A DNA stretch of 64,000 nucleotides from Algoriphagus marinus (GTDB lineage Bacteria > Bacteroidota > Bacteroidia > Cytophagales > Cyclobacteriaceae), in the NCBI RefSeq assembly GCF_001936475.1, contig NZ_MSPQ01000001.1:248001-312000 (forward strand). The letters are read 5' to 3'. The number at the start of each line of letters is the position of its first letter. Position 1 is the first letter of the stretch. Shown one piece after another: positions 51,561-59,533 of the stretch. The translations under genes were made by a program, and so were the position numbers. The notes beneath the pieces are model-generated. The model worked only from the letters and a program-made list of their open reading frames with translations. It did not search any database and was not told where the DNA came from.

Positions 51561-54116
51561 ATGAAGCGCATTCTGTTCTCTTTGATTTTATCCCTCATGA
51601 CCCTTGTGGGCTATGCTCAGGTGGATCTTTCATACTACCTACCAAAAGGATACACTTACAATCCTGCTATTCCTACCCCGGAGGAAGTATTGGGTTATCA
51701 AGTAGGTGATTGGCATGTCACACATGATCAGCTTTACATGTATATGAAGGCTGTAGCTGCTGCATCGGACCGGGTAATGATCCAGGAAACTGGCCGTACC
51801 TATGAGAAAAGACCTCAGGTGGTATTGACGATTAGTACTCCAGCCAACCTTGCCAAGCTAGATCAAATCAAAGCTGATCGGGCTAAACTCCGGGATCCTA
51901 ATGCAACTGTAGATATTCAGAAAATGCCAGTGGTGATGTTTATGGGCTATTCTGTCCATGGTAATGAGCCTAGTGGCGCAAATGCTTCCCTTCTGGCAGC
52001 CTATCATTTTGCGGCAGCGAATGAGATTGAAGCAGAACTGGAAAACATCGTGCTGTTGCTTGATCCGGCGATTAATCCTGATGGATTGAATCGATTTGCT
52101 TCTTGGGTGAATTCGCATAAAGCTTACAATCTAAATGGAGACCCAAATGGTGCAGAATATAATGAGGCTTGGCCAAGAGGACGTACCAATCATTATTGGT
52201 TTGACTTGAATCGTGACTGGCTTCCCGTGCAGCATCCTGAGTCTAGAAACCGGGTAAAAGTTTTCCAAGACTGGCTTCCAAATATTCATTTGGATTTTCA
52301 TGAAATGGGCACCAACAGTACCTTCTTTTTCCAACCTGGAGTACCTTCTCGTGTCCACCCGCTTACTCCGACGAAGAACTTTGAGCTAACCGAAAAGATC
52401 GGAACCTATCATGCGAAAGCCTTGGATCAGATTGGATCACTTTATTACAACCAAGAAGGCTACGATGATTTTTATTATGGCAAAGGATCAACCTATCCAG
52501 ATGTTCAGGGCTCGATCGGGATTCTTTTTGAGCAGGCAAGTTCGCGTGGACACTTGCAGGAAAGTGCAAACGGGATGCTGAGCTTTCCTTTCACAATTCG
52601 AAATCAATTCACCGCAAACCTGTCATCCTATCAGGCAGCGAAGGAAATGCGCATTGAGCTTAATCAGTGGATGAAAGATTTCTACAAAGGAATCGCTACT
52701 GAAACTGCCGCAGATATGAATAAGGCATATATTTTCGGAAGCAAAGAAGACGATGCACGAAGCTTCCACCTTGCTGATTTGATTCTACAGCACAACATCA
52801 AAGTTTTCACGCTCAATGAGGATATTACACTTAACGGCACAGAGTTTAAAGGTAAAAATGCCTACATCGTCCCAGCGGATCAGCCGCAGTATCGCTTGAT
52901 TAAGGCGATGTTTGAAACTCGAACTACCTTTCAGGATAGTCTTTTCTATGATATTTCGGCTTGGACTTATCCGATGGCTTTCAATCTGGACTACATGGCG
53001 TTGAATAGCAAAATTCTTAACCTCGCCAATGTCACTGAAGTAACCAAATCTTCCTTGGAATTAGCTCCGGGAAAAGTAATTGGAAATGCCGGCGCTTACC
53101 AATATGCGATGGAGTGGGCAGATTACTATGCTCCAAAAGCAGCCTATGACTTAATGGAAGCCGGATTCTTAGTTCGATTATCCAATGCTGGATTTTCTGT
53201 TCCAGATGGAAAGACCTTTGGAAGAGGAACACTTCTTATCGGCACTGGAGAGAGTAAATTGGATGCTCAACAAATGCATCAAAAGCTTACGGAAATAGCT
53301 CAGGTTGCTCATGTGGATATTTATGCATTAACTAGCGGCTATACTTCTGGAGCGAATCTTGGTTCGACAACCATTTCACCTTTAGAGATTCCAAAAATTG
53401 CGCTATTGGTTGAGGGCGGAGTGGATAGCTATGAGGCAGGTGAAATTTGGCACTTACTCGATCAACGGTATGAGATGCCAGTTACCTTGTTACCTATGGA
53501 CGCGATTGGAGGAAATACTTTAGACCGATACAATGTGATTTTGATGCCGGATGGTCGCTATAATTCCTTGGGCAAATCCGGTGCTGCGACACTGAAAAGC
53601 TGGGTTTCTGAAGGAGGAACGCTCATAGCCAAAGGAGGTGCATTGCAATTCTTAGCGCAAAATGAAGTTGGTGATTTTACGTTTAGAGAAGGAGCACCGG
53701 CAGAAAAAGGTTTGCAAAAAAGCTATGCTGACTATGAAAATACCATGGGAGCGAAAGTAACCGGCGGAGCGATTTTCAATGCCAAATTGGATATCACCCA
53801 CCCGATTGGTTATGGTTATGAAAGTTCAGCAATCCATACCTTCCGAAATGATAACCTATTTATGGAGCCTTCTGAAAACCCCTATGCAAATCCCCTCGTC
53901 TACACAGACAGTCCTTTAGCATCAGGATACCTTCACCCTTCTAATCTCGATGGACTTAAGAACGGAGGAGTTGTTCGAATTTCTGGTGTAGGAAGGGGAA
54001 GGATTATCGGATTCGCAGACAATATGAATTTCAGAGCTTTCTGGTTTGGTACAAATAAATTGTATGCAAATGCAATCTTTTTCGGTCAGACTATAAATGG
54101 AGGAACGGCTCGATAA
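51561..54116 (+). CDS. Secreted M14-family zinc carboxypeptidase
   Basis: An 851-residue exported protein (signal peptide 1-19, GYAQ/VDL). Metallocarboxypeptidase domain about 45-370: zinc ligands in GYSVHGNEPSGANAS (His133, Glu136) and NIHLDFHEMG (His243), with substrate-site FDLNRDW. The C-terminal half (about 620-840) resembles a class I glutamine-amidotransferase-like fold, with VILMPDGRYNSLGKSGAATLKSWVSEGGTLIA, but no catalytic Cys is obvious. Such M14 proteins are frequent in Bacteroidota and probably degrade peptides at the cell surface. Confidence 0.87.
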   Translation: MKRILFSLILSLMTLVGYAQVDLSYYLPKGYTYNPAIPTPEEVLGYQVGDWHVTHDQLYMYMKAVAAASDRVMIQETGRTYEKRPQVVLTISTPANLAKLDQIKADRAKLRDPNATVDIQKMPVVMFMGYSVHGNEPSGANASLLAAYHFAAANEIEAELENIVLLLDPAINPDGLNRFASWVNSHKAYNLNGDPNGAEYNEAWPRGRTNHYWFDLNRDWLPVQHPESRNRVKVFQDWLPNIHLDFHEMGTNSTFFFQPGVPSRVHPLTPTKNFELTEKIGTYHAKALDQIGSLYYNQEGYDDFYYGKGSTYPDVQGSIGILFEQASSRGHLQESANGMLSFPFTIRNQFTANLSSYQAAKEMRIELNQWMKDFYKGIATETAADMNKAYIFGSKEDDARSFHLADLILQHNIKVFTLNEDITLNGTEFKGKNAYIVPADQPQYRLIKAMFETRTTFQDSLFYDISAWTYPMAFNLDYMALNSKILNLANVTEVTKSSLELAPGKVIGNAGAYQYAMEWADYYAPKAAYDLMEAGFLVRLSNAGFSVPDGKTFGRGTLLIGTGESKLDAQQMHQKLTEIAQVAHVDIYALTSGYTSGANLGSTTISPLEIPKIALLVEGGVDSYEAGEIWHLLDQRYEMPVTLLPMDAIGGNTLDRYNVILMPDGRYNSLGKSGAATLKSWVSEGGTLIAKGGALQFLAQNEVGDFTFREGAPAEKGLQKSYADYENTMGAKVTGGAIFNAKLDITHPIGYGYESSAIHTFRNDNLFMEPSENPYANPLVYTDSPLASGYLHPSNLDGLKNGGVVRISGVGRGRIIGFADNMNFRAFWFGTNKLYANAIFFGQTINGGTAR

Positions 54117-54122
54117 CAAATC

Positions 54123-54154
54123 AAAGGCTTCTAGATAAATAGAAGCCTTTTTTT
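54123..54154 (+). terminator. Terminator after the M14 peptidase gene
   Basis: Perfect 11-bp stem (AAAGGCTTCTA at 54123-54133, TAGAAGCCTTT at 54140-54150), 6-nt loop, then TTTTC. Confidence 0.93.
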
Positions 54155-54182
54155 CTATTTTTAAAGACTTAACCTAGACTAT

Positions 54183-55301
54183 ATGAACTTATTGAAATCA
54201 ACAACGCTTGCACTCCTGGCTTTACTTTTGGCAAACCAAAGCATCGCTCAGGAAATGAGTTTTGAGGAGTATAATCCACCTTCTACATTGAAAGTGCCTG
54301 AACATATCGTTACTCGAGCCAAGTTTCCTTTTGTAGATATTCATAGCCATCAAGGCGGAATCAATAAGGAGCGAATTGATCAATTGCTCGGTGAGATGAA
54401 TGAGATCAATATGGGCGTAATGGTCAATCTAAGTGGTCGTGGTTTTGGTAGAGGGGATAGCAATTCACAGCAAGAATATATTAAAGCCATGCTAGGCGAA
54501 TTTGAAACGCATGCGCCAGGTCGATTTATGGTTTTTACCAACATCAATTTTGCTGGAATAGGTGATGAAAACTGGAGCCGTTTGGCAGTCAAAGAATTGG
54601 AAGAAGACGTAGCTGCAGGAGCAGTCGGTCTGAAAATATACAAGAGTCTGGGATTTTCGGTGAAGGATGTACAGGGGAATCGGGTACCCGTAGATCATCC
54701 TGCGCTTGACCCTGTTTGGGCGAAAGCCGGTGAATTGGGAATTCCGGTAATTATCCATTCGGCAGATCCTGCACAGTTTTGGCAGCCGATGGATGCCAAT
54801 AATGAGCGCTGGTTGGAACTGAAATTAAACCCAAACCGGAAGCGATCGGATACCAATCCAGTACCTTTTGAGCAGATTATTGCGGAGCAGCATTCCGTTT
54901 TTGCGAAGCATCCTAAGACCATATTTATAAATGCCCACATGGGTTGGATGGCGAATGATCTGGACGCTGCCAGTGCCCATCTGGAGAAATATCCAAATGT
55001 GAATTTTGGTATCGGAGCAGTAATCGCCGAGTTTGGCCGTCAGCCGAGAAGAGCCAAAGAATTCTTCACCAAATATCAGGACCGCTTACTTTTTGGAAAA
55101 GATGCTTATAACAAGGAAGAGTTTTACACCTATTTCCGAGTGCTGGAGACCGAGGATGAGTATTTTCCATACTACAAAAAGTACCATGCTTTTTGGTCCA
55201 TGTATGGCTTAGGCTTGTCCGATGAAGTCTTAAAAAAGGTCTATTACAAAAATGCCTTGCGAATCGTACCGGGGATGGATAAGACTTTATTTCCGGATTA
55301 A
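54183..55301 (+). CDS. Exported amidohydrolase (Amidohydro_2 family)
   Basis: A 372-residue TIM-barrel metal hydrolase with a Sec signal (1-22, SIAQ). Metal-site features: H-x-H in FVDIHSHQGG near 50-59, VIIHSADPAQFW near 192-203, FINAHMGWMANDLD near 249-262 and LLFGKDAY near 302-309. Related to 2-pyrone-4,6-dicarboxylate hydrolase/decarboxylase-like enzymes; natural substrate unknown. Its end directly abuts the operator array of the Fic gene. Confidence 0.85.
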   Translation: MNLLKSTTLALLALLLANQSIAQEMSFEEYNPPSTLKVPEHIVTRAKFPFVDIHSHQGGINKERIDQLLGEMNEINMGVMVNLSGRGFGRGDSNSQQEYIKAMLGEFETHAPGRFMVFTNINFAGIGDENWSRLAVKELEEDVAAGAVGLKIYKSLGFSVKDVQGNRVPVDHPALDPVWAKAGELGIPVIIHSADPAQFWQPMDANNERWLELKLNPNRKRSDTNPVPFEQIIAEQHSVFAKHPKTIFINAHMGWMANDLDAASAHLEKYPNVNFGIGAVIAEFGRQPRRAKEFFTKYQDRLLFGKDAYNKEEFYTYFRVLETEDEYFPYYKKYHAFWSMYGLGLSDEVLKKVYYKNALRIVPGMDKTLFPD

Positions 55302-55302
55302 G

Positions 55303-55442
55303 TGTAAAGTTGCTTTACATACTTTAAGCTATATGTAAAGAAAATCGACAAATCTTTACATTGTTTCTCATATATGTAAAGAAAATGAGATTTCTTTAAC
55401 AGACAAGGTTATCTTTGTAAAGAAAATCAATAAATCTTTACA
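55303..55442 (+). promoter_or_regulatory. 41-bp-periodic palindromic operators of the Fic gene
   Basis: Three 27-bp imperfect palindromes of form TGTAAAGA-n11-TCTTTACA lie at 55334-55360, 55375-55401 and 55416-55442, starting exactly 41 bp apart. A compact fourth, TGTAAAG-TTG-CTTTACA, is at 55303-55319, its right half in the same phase. Four helical turns per repeat put all copies on one face of the DNA. The Fic protein has its own C-terminal helix-turn-helix, so autorepression is the likely function. Confidence 0.75.
55410..55417 (+). promoter_or_regulatory. -7 promoter box of the Fic gene
   Basis: TATCTTTG matches TAnnTTTG and overlaps the first two bases of the last operator palindrome, so a bound repressor would cover the promoter. 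Predicted start is about 25-30 bases before the ATG at 55448. Confidence 0.55.
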
Positions 55443-55447
55443 TAGCT

Positions 55448-56512
55448 ATGAGCTGGAGCTTGGTGCCTTTACCTTATGATTTGGATTTGGAGAGCAAGTC
55501 TATCTTGAAGCGTCTTCCGGCTGCACATGCCGCTTTGGCTGAGCTGAAGGGTTTAGTCCATTCCATTCCAAATCAGCAGATACTTTTGAACACGCTTGCA
55601 ATTCAGGAAGCAAAGGATAGCTCAGCGGTGGAGAATATTATCACCACACATGATGAATTGTACAAGTCTGATTTAGAATTTGAAAATTTGTCTCCGGCTA
55701 TCAAAGAAGTTCAAAACTATGTATCTGCGATAAAGCAGGGCTTTGGATTAGTTGAAAATCAAGGATTAATAACCAATCAAACCATTCTAAAAATTCAGGA
55801 AACGCTGGAAGGAAACAATGCGGGATTTCGAAAAATCCCCGGAACAGCCTTGAAAAATACGCAGACAGGTGAGACCATCTATTTGCCACCTCAGGATCCG
55901 GCTGAGATTTTGGATTTGATGAGTAATCTGGAGCGATTCATCAACGAACCCGAATTGAGTGATTTGGATCCATTGGTGAAAATGGCGCTCATCCACTTTC
56001 AGTTTGAAAGTATTCACCCATTCTATGACGGCAACGGGCGGACTGGCCGAATTATCAATCTCTTGTATTTGATTCTTTCAGGTTTGCAAAAGCTGCCGAT
56101 TCTCTATCTCAGCAGTCATATCATTAGAAATAAGCCAGATTACTACCGCTTGCTTCAAGGAGTTCGGGAGAATGGTGATTGGGAAAGTTGGTTGATTTAT
56201 ATGATCGAAGGCGTGGAAAACACAGCCCGGGAAACCATTCAATTGATTGAAGATTTAAAAGTTTTGATGGCGGACATGAAGATCCTACTCCGAGATAATT
56301 ACAAGTTTTACTCACAGGAGCTGCTGAACAATCTCTTCACTCACCCTTATACCAAGATTGAGTTTATTGTCAGGGATTTGGGAGTTTCGAGAATCACTGC
56401 TGCCAATTATTTGAATAAGTTGGCCGATGATGGAGTCCTTCGAAAGGAAAAGCTGGGAACTGGAAATTACTATGTAAATGAGCGCTTGTATCACTTGCTC
56501 TCCAGCAGGTAA
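55448..56512 (+). CDS. Fic/DOC-family AMP-transferase with C-terminal HTH
   Basis: A 354-residue Fic protein, likely transferring AMP from ATP to a protein target. The active-site motif HPFYDGNGRTGR is intact at 190-201. An N-terminal inhibitory motif of the (S/T)xxxE(G/N) type is present as S58-x3-E62-N63 (DSSAVENI), which makes it a class II, self-inhibited Fic protein. The C-terminal ~65 residues form a winged helix-turn-helix (IVRDLGVSRITAANYLNKLADDGVL). It has no separate antitoxin neighbour; autoregulation through the upstream palindromes is inferred. Confidence 0.92.
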   Translation: MSWSLVPLPYDLDLESKSILKRLPAAHAALAELKGLVHSIPNQQILLNTLAIQEAKDSSAVENIITTHDELYKSDLEFENLSPAIKEVQNYVSAIKQGFGLVENQGLITNQTILKIQETLEGNNAGFRKIPGTALKNTQTGETIYLPPQDPAEILDLMSNLERFINEPELSDLDPLVKMALIHFQFESIHPFYDGNGRTGRIINLLYLILSGLQKLPILYLSSHIIRNKPDYYRLLQGVRENGDWESWLIYMIEGVENTARETIQLIEDLKVLMADMKILLRDNYKFYSQELLNNLFTHPYTKIEFIVRDLGVSRITAANYLNKLADDGVLRKEKLGTGNYYVNERLYHLLSSR

Positions 56513-56527
56513 ATAAATAAAAAATAT

Positions 56528-56547
56528 GGTCTGTGAAGACACCGACC
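56528..56547 (+). repeat. Short palindrome, GGTCTGTG type (copy 1)
   Basis: GGTCTGTG (56528-56535), AAGA, CACCGACC (56540-56547): inverted repeat with one mismatch, 15 bp after the Fic stop. A second member lies just past the next gene. Confidence 0.6.
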
Positions 56548-56564
56548 AGGTGGCATGGTAAAAA

Positions 56565-57056
56565 ATGAAAAATTCAAAAATCTATACTTACAGAGATTCC
56601 AGCGCTTCGATCTCCGGACCGAGGCTACTAGGATTTATTTTAGCAGGTGCTGGGATATTGGTTTTGATCAGCCCATGGGTAATTGAAAGCGGGAGTTCGA
56701 TGGAGAAGACGATTGCAGTAGGTATTACCGCAGGATTGATTGGGCTGATTTTGATATCACTATCCTCAGGAATTTTGTTGGATTTTGGGGGAAATCGGAT
56801 CAAACATTTCCAGAATGTGGGCTGGATGAAGTTTGGAGATTGGGAGCGGATTCCTCAAGTTCTAGAGATCGAACTGATTCACCATTCGTTTCAATCCAAA
56901 AATATTCCGAATGGAATTACCCCGACGATGTCAGGCAAGATGACGATGTATAAATGCGTATTGAAGTCTTCGGATGAGGTTATTCTGAGTTTGGATTTTT
57001 CAAAAGAAAAGGAAGCGATCGTGGCTATGGAAGAAATCCAGGTGATGATCCAGTAA
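56565..57056 (+). CDS. Hypothetical two-helix membrane protein
   Basis: A 163-residue protein not assigned to a family. Two adjacent helices (about 19-36 and 45-70, PRLLGFILAGAGILVLI and GITAGLIGLILISLSSGILLDF) precede a soluble beta-rich C-terminal domain (about 72-163) with FGGNRIKHFQNV and DWERIPQVLEIELI, reminiscent of small bacterial PH-like domains. It is bracketed by two copies of a short palindrome and lies next to the cassette-like region, so it may be mobile, but its base composition is like the core genes. Confidence 0.65.
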   Translation: MKNSKIYTYRDSSASISGPRLLGFILAGAGILVLISPWVIESGSSMEKTIAVGITAGLIGLILISLSSGILLDFGGNRIKHFQNVGWMKFGDWERIPQVLEIELIHHSFQSKNIPNGITPTMSGKMTMYKCVLKSSDEVILSLDFSKEKEAIVAMEEIQVMIQ

Positions 57057-57066
57057 TTAAAAGATG

Positions 57067-57086
57067 GGTCTGTGAGATCACAGATC
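57067..57086 (+). repeat. Short palindrome, GGTCTGTG type (copy 2)
   Basis: GGTCTGTG (57067-57074), AGAT, CACAGATC (57079-57086): the same 8+4+8 layout and left arm as the copy at 56528, 10 bp after the hypothetical gene's stop. Confidence 0.6.
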
Positions 57087-57200
57087 AGCGAATTGAAACA
57101 AGAACCTTTCACGACCTAGGGATTTGATCAAATAAAAAGGCCTAGGAACAGCTTGGATATTTAGATAAAAAAGGGTTAGTTCAAATAATTTAAAAATAGC

Positions 57201-57252
57201 CGCAACTATTGCGCTATGTATGCCATATGGCATACATAGCGCAATAGTTGCG
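57201..57252 (+). repeat. Perfect 52-bp palindrome
   Basis: Bases 57201-57226 are the exact reverse complement of 57227-57252 with no loop (centre GCCATATGGC). Twelve bases later, GTTGTGCGTCAGCTTAA (from 57264) matches the cassette start GTTATGCGGCAGCTTAA at 58653. So this may be the remains of a third attC-like site, or an independent cruciform element. The rest of the 270-bp gap shows nothing else. Confidence 0.75.
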
Positions 57253-57326
57253 TGAAGCAAACCGTTGTGCGTCAGCTTAAAGACACCCCCTCGCAGAAAA
57301 TACTACCTTGACAAGATAGAATTGAT

Positions 57327-58232
57327 TTATGAAGGGTGGAACTTTTCAGGGACAACTTTCAGCATTTCAATAAAACAATCTTTCCATTGACTTGGAGATA
57401 GATTCACGATTTTTAAGTTCAAATTAATTCCAAGTTTTTCGGAAATTTCATTAACCTGACTTTTTCTGAATATTAATTTTAAAGCCGTTCTGACAGGTAA
57501 ATTAGGTTTTTGTAACAGAAAAGATAGAAATTTTAAATATTTGACTTTCTGATTAAAATCAATATGTAAAGGTTTTCGTTCAATTTTAAGAAAAGCAGAC
57601 TTAACAGTTGGAGGAGGTATAAAACTATTAGGATTTATTTCGTAAACTATCTTCAAACTATAAAATGTATGATATAGGATAGTGTAAGGATTAAAGATTT
57701 TGTCTACAAATAACTTTTTAGCAGGTTCTAATTGCAGGAAAATTGAACCGCCCTGAAAACTTTCCATATTTTCAAACATCAATATTTTTAAGATTTCTGA
57801 TGTTATACCAAATGGTATGTTAGAAACAACCTTAAACGAAAAATTAGGAATTTTATAATTTCTGAAATCACATCCAAAAACTTGAATGTTTTGAGTTTGT
57901 TTAAATTTGTGTTTTAGATGCGTTATTAACTCAAAATCATTCTCAATCGCAATGACAAATTTAGCCTTTTGTAGTAGTTGTACAGTTAGAAATCCTTTTC
58001 CTGCACCAATATCTAAGACCGTATCGTTTTGATTAATTCTTGATTGTTTTATTGCATCTTCAATTAGCACTTTGTCAATTGTAAAGTGCTGACCTGTAAA
58101 TCTTACAGGCAATTTATTTTTATTCATATCGTTTTGATTAATTCTTGATTGTTTTATTGCATCTTCAATTAGCACTTTGTCAATTGTAAAGTGCTGACCT
58201 GTAAATCTTACAGGCAATTTATTTTTATTCAT
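57327..58232 (-). CDS. erm: Erm(F)-like 23S rRNA adenine N6-methyltransferase with duplicated N-terminus
   Basis: Dimethylates 23S rRNA A2058, the macrolide-lincosamide-streptogramin B resistance mechanism. The body (VLDIGAGKGFLTVQLL, AIENDFELI, VVSNIPFGITSEILKILMF, FIPPPTVKSAFL, EMLKVVPEKFHPS) is very close to Bacteroides Erm(F) as I know it. The first 35 residues (from MNKNKLPVRFTGQHF) occur twice in a row, giving 301 residues; starting at the internal ATG at 58127 gives 266, the normal Erm(F) length. The catalytic domain is intact, so activity is plausible. AT-rich compared with its neighbours and next to attC-like sites: probable acquired gene. Phenotype is not provable from sequence. Confidence 0.92.
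   Translation of the reverse strand: MNKNKLPVRFTGQHFTIDKVLIEDAIKQSRINQNDMNKNKLPVRFTGQHFTIDKVLIEDAIKQSRINQNDTVLDIGAGKGFLTVQLLQKAKFVIAIENDFELITHLKHKFKQTQNIQVFGCDFRNYKIPNFSFKVVSNIPFGITSEILKILMFENMESFQGGSIFLQLEPAKKLFVDKIFNPYTILYHTFYSLKIVYEINPNSFIPPPTVKSAFLKIERKPLHIDFNQKVKYLKFLSFLLQKPNLPVRTALKLIFRKSQVNEISEKLGINLNLKIVNLSPSQWKDCFIEMLKVVPEKFHPS
58023..58232 (-). repeat. Exact 105-bp tandem duplication at the erm 5' end
   Basis: Bases 58023-58127 and 58128-58232 are identical. The unit is 35 codons long and begins with the start codon, so the frame is kept and two equivalent ATG starts exist. Perfect identity suggests a very recent event. Confidence 0.97.
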
Positions 58233-58289
58233 TATGACTTCTTACAGGTGAATACTTGAATTCAAATCGTAGCGATGTGAAAGACAGTA

Positions 58290-58328
58290 TTACCTGACAG
58301 AGCAACTATGACAAAGAAATGCCTTCAT
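58290..58328 (-). other. Possible leader peptide upstream of erm
   Basis: A 12-codon frame MKAFLCHSCSVR with TAA stop lies in the ~230-nt leader between the predicted promoter and erm. Erm genes of Gram-positives often carry such leader peptides; Erm(F) is not known to. Downstream, CCTGTAA (minus strand, 58248-58242) could compete with an identical CCTGTAA inside the coding region (58214-58208) for pairing to TTACAGG. Speculative. Confidence 0.25.
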
Positions 58329-58469
58329 TAAAAATGACGACACACTAAAGCATAGACTGTTTGTCTTGCCAAAAAGATTATGGGAAATTTATTTGGGACT
58401 GTCTATCACTTAGATAGTCGTCCAAGGTCTGCTGTAATACATAATGAAAAAAATCTAAATAATTGAATG

Positions 58470-58477
58470 CAAAATTA
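58470..58477 (-). promoter_or_regulatory. -7 promoter box of erm
   Basis: On the minus strand this is TAATTTTG, matching TAnnTTTG, about 240 bases before the erm start. The remaining 58233-58528 stretch has only the possible leader peptide. Confidence 0.45.
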
Positions 58478-58528
58478 GTAACTTTGCTTCAATTTACAAT
58501 AAGAAAATGAAATAAATAAAAGCCGAAC

Positions 58529-58659
58529 GCACAACACGCGGTATAGTTAATTGCCGGTGCAGTGCGTATTCGAGCGGCACAGCCCGTATCAAAAGTAGTT
58601 GTAACTTGACAGGAAAGTGCTTCGAAATCGGCAACTAACCATACCGCCATCCGTTATGC
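58529..58659 (+). other. attC-like recombination site 1 (131 bp)
   Basis: Begins GCACAAC (58529-58535) and ends GTTATGC (58653-58659), the inverse-core/core pair of integron attC sites with minor deviation. Inner arms CGCGGTATAGTTAATTGCCG (58537-58556) and 58629-58648 pair at 17 of 20 positions with mismatches, as expected for an attC stem. Length is in the usual attC range. Oriented with the core on the right, like site 2. Confidence 0.68.
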
Positions 58660-58704
58660 GGCAGCTTAACAGACGACACTATAGACAACTAACAAGACAA
58701 TAAA

Positions 58705-59241
58705 ATGGGATTTGGTTTTAATTTATTCTTTGTTTTTATCCTTGTTCCATTGACAGGTATTCTCTTGGTGACTTGGTTGCTGACAAGAAAGAAAATATTT
58801 GGAAAGACGCTCGGACTGATTTGGCTTGGAATATTTGGCCTTGCCTTTCTATCAGGTATTGCTCAGTGGCTATCTGCAAAGACACTTTTAGAAAAAAAAG
58901 ACTATTACGGAGAGTATATCGTTAACCGTGACTATTTCCCTGGCAGACAAGCAGACTGGCAATACAACAATTTCAGATTTGAAATAAAAGACAACGACTC
59001 TATTTTATTTTACGTGACAGACAAGAAAAAAATATTAAAAACGTATCGGGGGACAATTACAACGACCAAACCTTATAGTTCGGAACGACTGATAATAAAT
59101 ATGGAGCAACCAACTCACCACATTATGACAAGTAACCCGACAACTTATCGAAGTGCTTGGAACTTTTATTTAGTATTTTACTCACCGAAATTTAACAATG
59201 TTTATTTCAAAAAAGGAAAGTGGACACCATTAGACAAATAG
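58705..59241 (+). CDS. Hypothetical membrane protein, gene-cassette cargo
   Basis: A 178-residue protein of no recognised family. Two helices (about 5-26, FNLFFVFILVPLTGILLVTW, and 35-56) are followed by a soluble, lysine- and tyrosine-rich domain. The gene starts 46 bp after the core of attC-like site 1 and stops 22 bp before attC-like site 2, and its orientation relative to site 2 is that of a standard integron cassette. It is AT-rich compared with core genes. Function unknown. Confidence 0.75.
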   Translation: MGFGFNLFFVFILVPLTGILLVTWLLTRKKIFGKTLGLIWLGIFGLAFLSGIAQWLSAKTLLEKKDYYGEYIVNRDYFPGRQADWQYNNFRFEIKDNDSILFYVTDKKKILKTYRGTITTTKPYSSERLIINMEQPTHHIMTSNPTTYRSAWNFYLVFYSPKFNNVYFKKGKWTPLDK

Positions 59242-59263
59242 ACAACAGAAAAGAAAGCCGACC

Positions 59264-59395
59264 GCATAACAGGCGTTTGGCTCAATGGCGGGTGACGTGG
59301 TTAATTGAACATTCTACCTCGCATCAACTTTTGTGGTTAAATGAAAGTTTTGTGCTCCGAAATCCGCCACTGCGCCAAGCGCCAAAACGTTATAA
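59264..59395 (+). other. attC-like recombination site 2 (132 bp)
   Basis: Begins GCATAAC (59264-59270) and ends GTTATAA (59389-59395). Inner arms starting GGCGTTTGGCTCAATGGCGG (59272-59291) and ending at 59383 (from 59364) pair at 17 of 20 positions. Same orientation and size as site 1. A 64-codon open frame running through it is regarded as spurious. Confidence 0.68.
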
Positions 59396-59485
59396 ATTTT
59401 CCCCACAGATCTAAAAAATCTTTTACTACCATCAGTGCGGTAATACTATAAACTCCAGCCCATGAGGATACAGACCAAGGTTTAA

Positions 59486-59519
59486 TTTAAAAAAAGCCGT
59501 TCGTATTTCACGAACGGCT
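59486..59519 (-). terminator. Terminator of the TonB-dependent receptor gene
   Basis: Perfect 9-bp stem AGCCGTTCG (59495-59503) / CGAACGGCT (59511-59519) with a 7-nt loop; on the minus strand it is followed by TTTTTAAATT. It lies 14 bp past the receptor stop codon. Confidence 0.88.
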
Positions 59520-59533
59520 CTAATCAAAAACCC

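Noticed and set aside
59220..59414. 64-codon frame downstream of the cassette gene
   Set aside because: Runs through the attC-like stem arms; no protein-like features.
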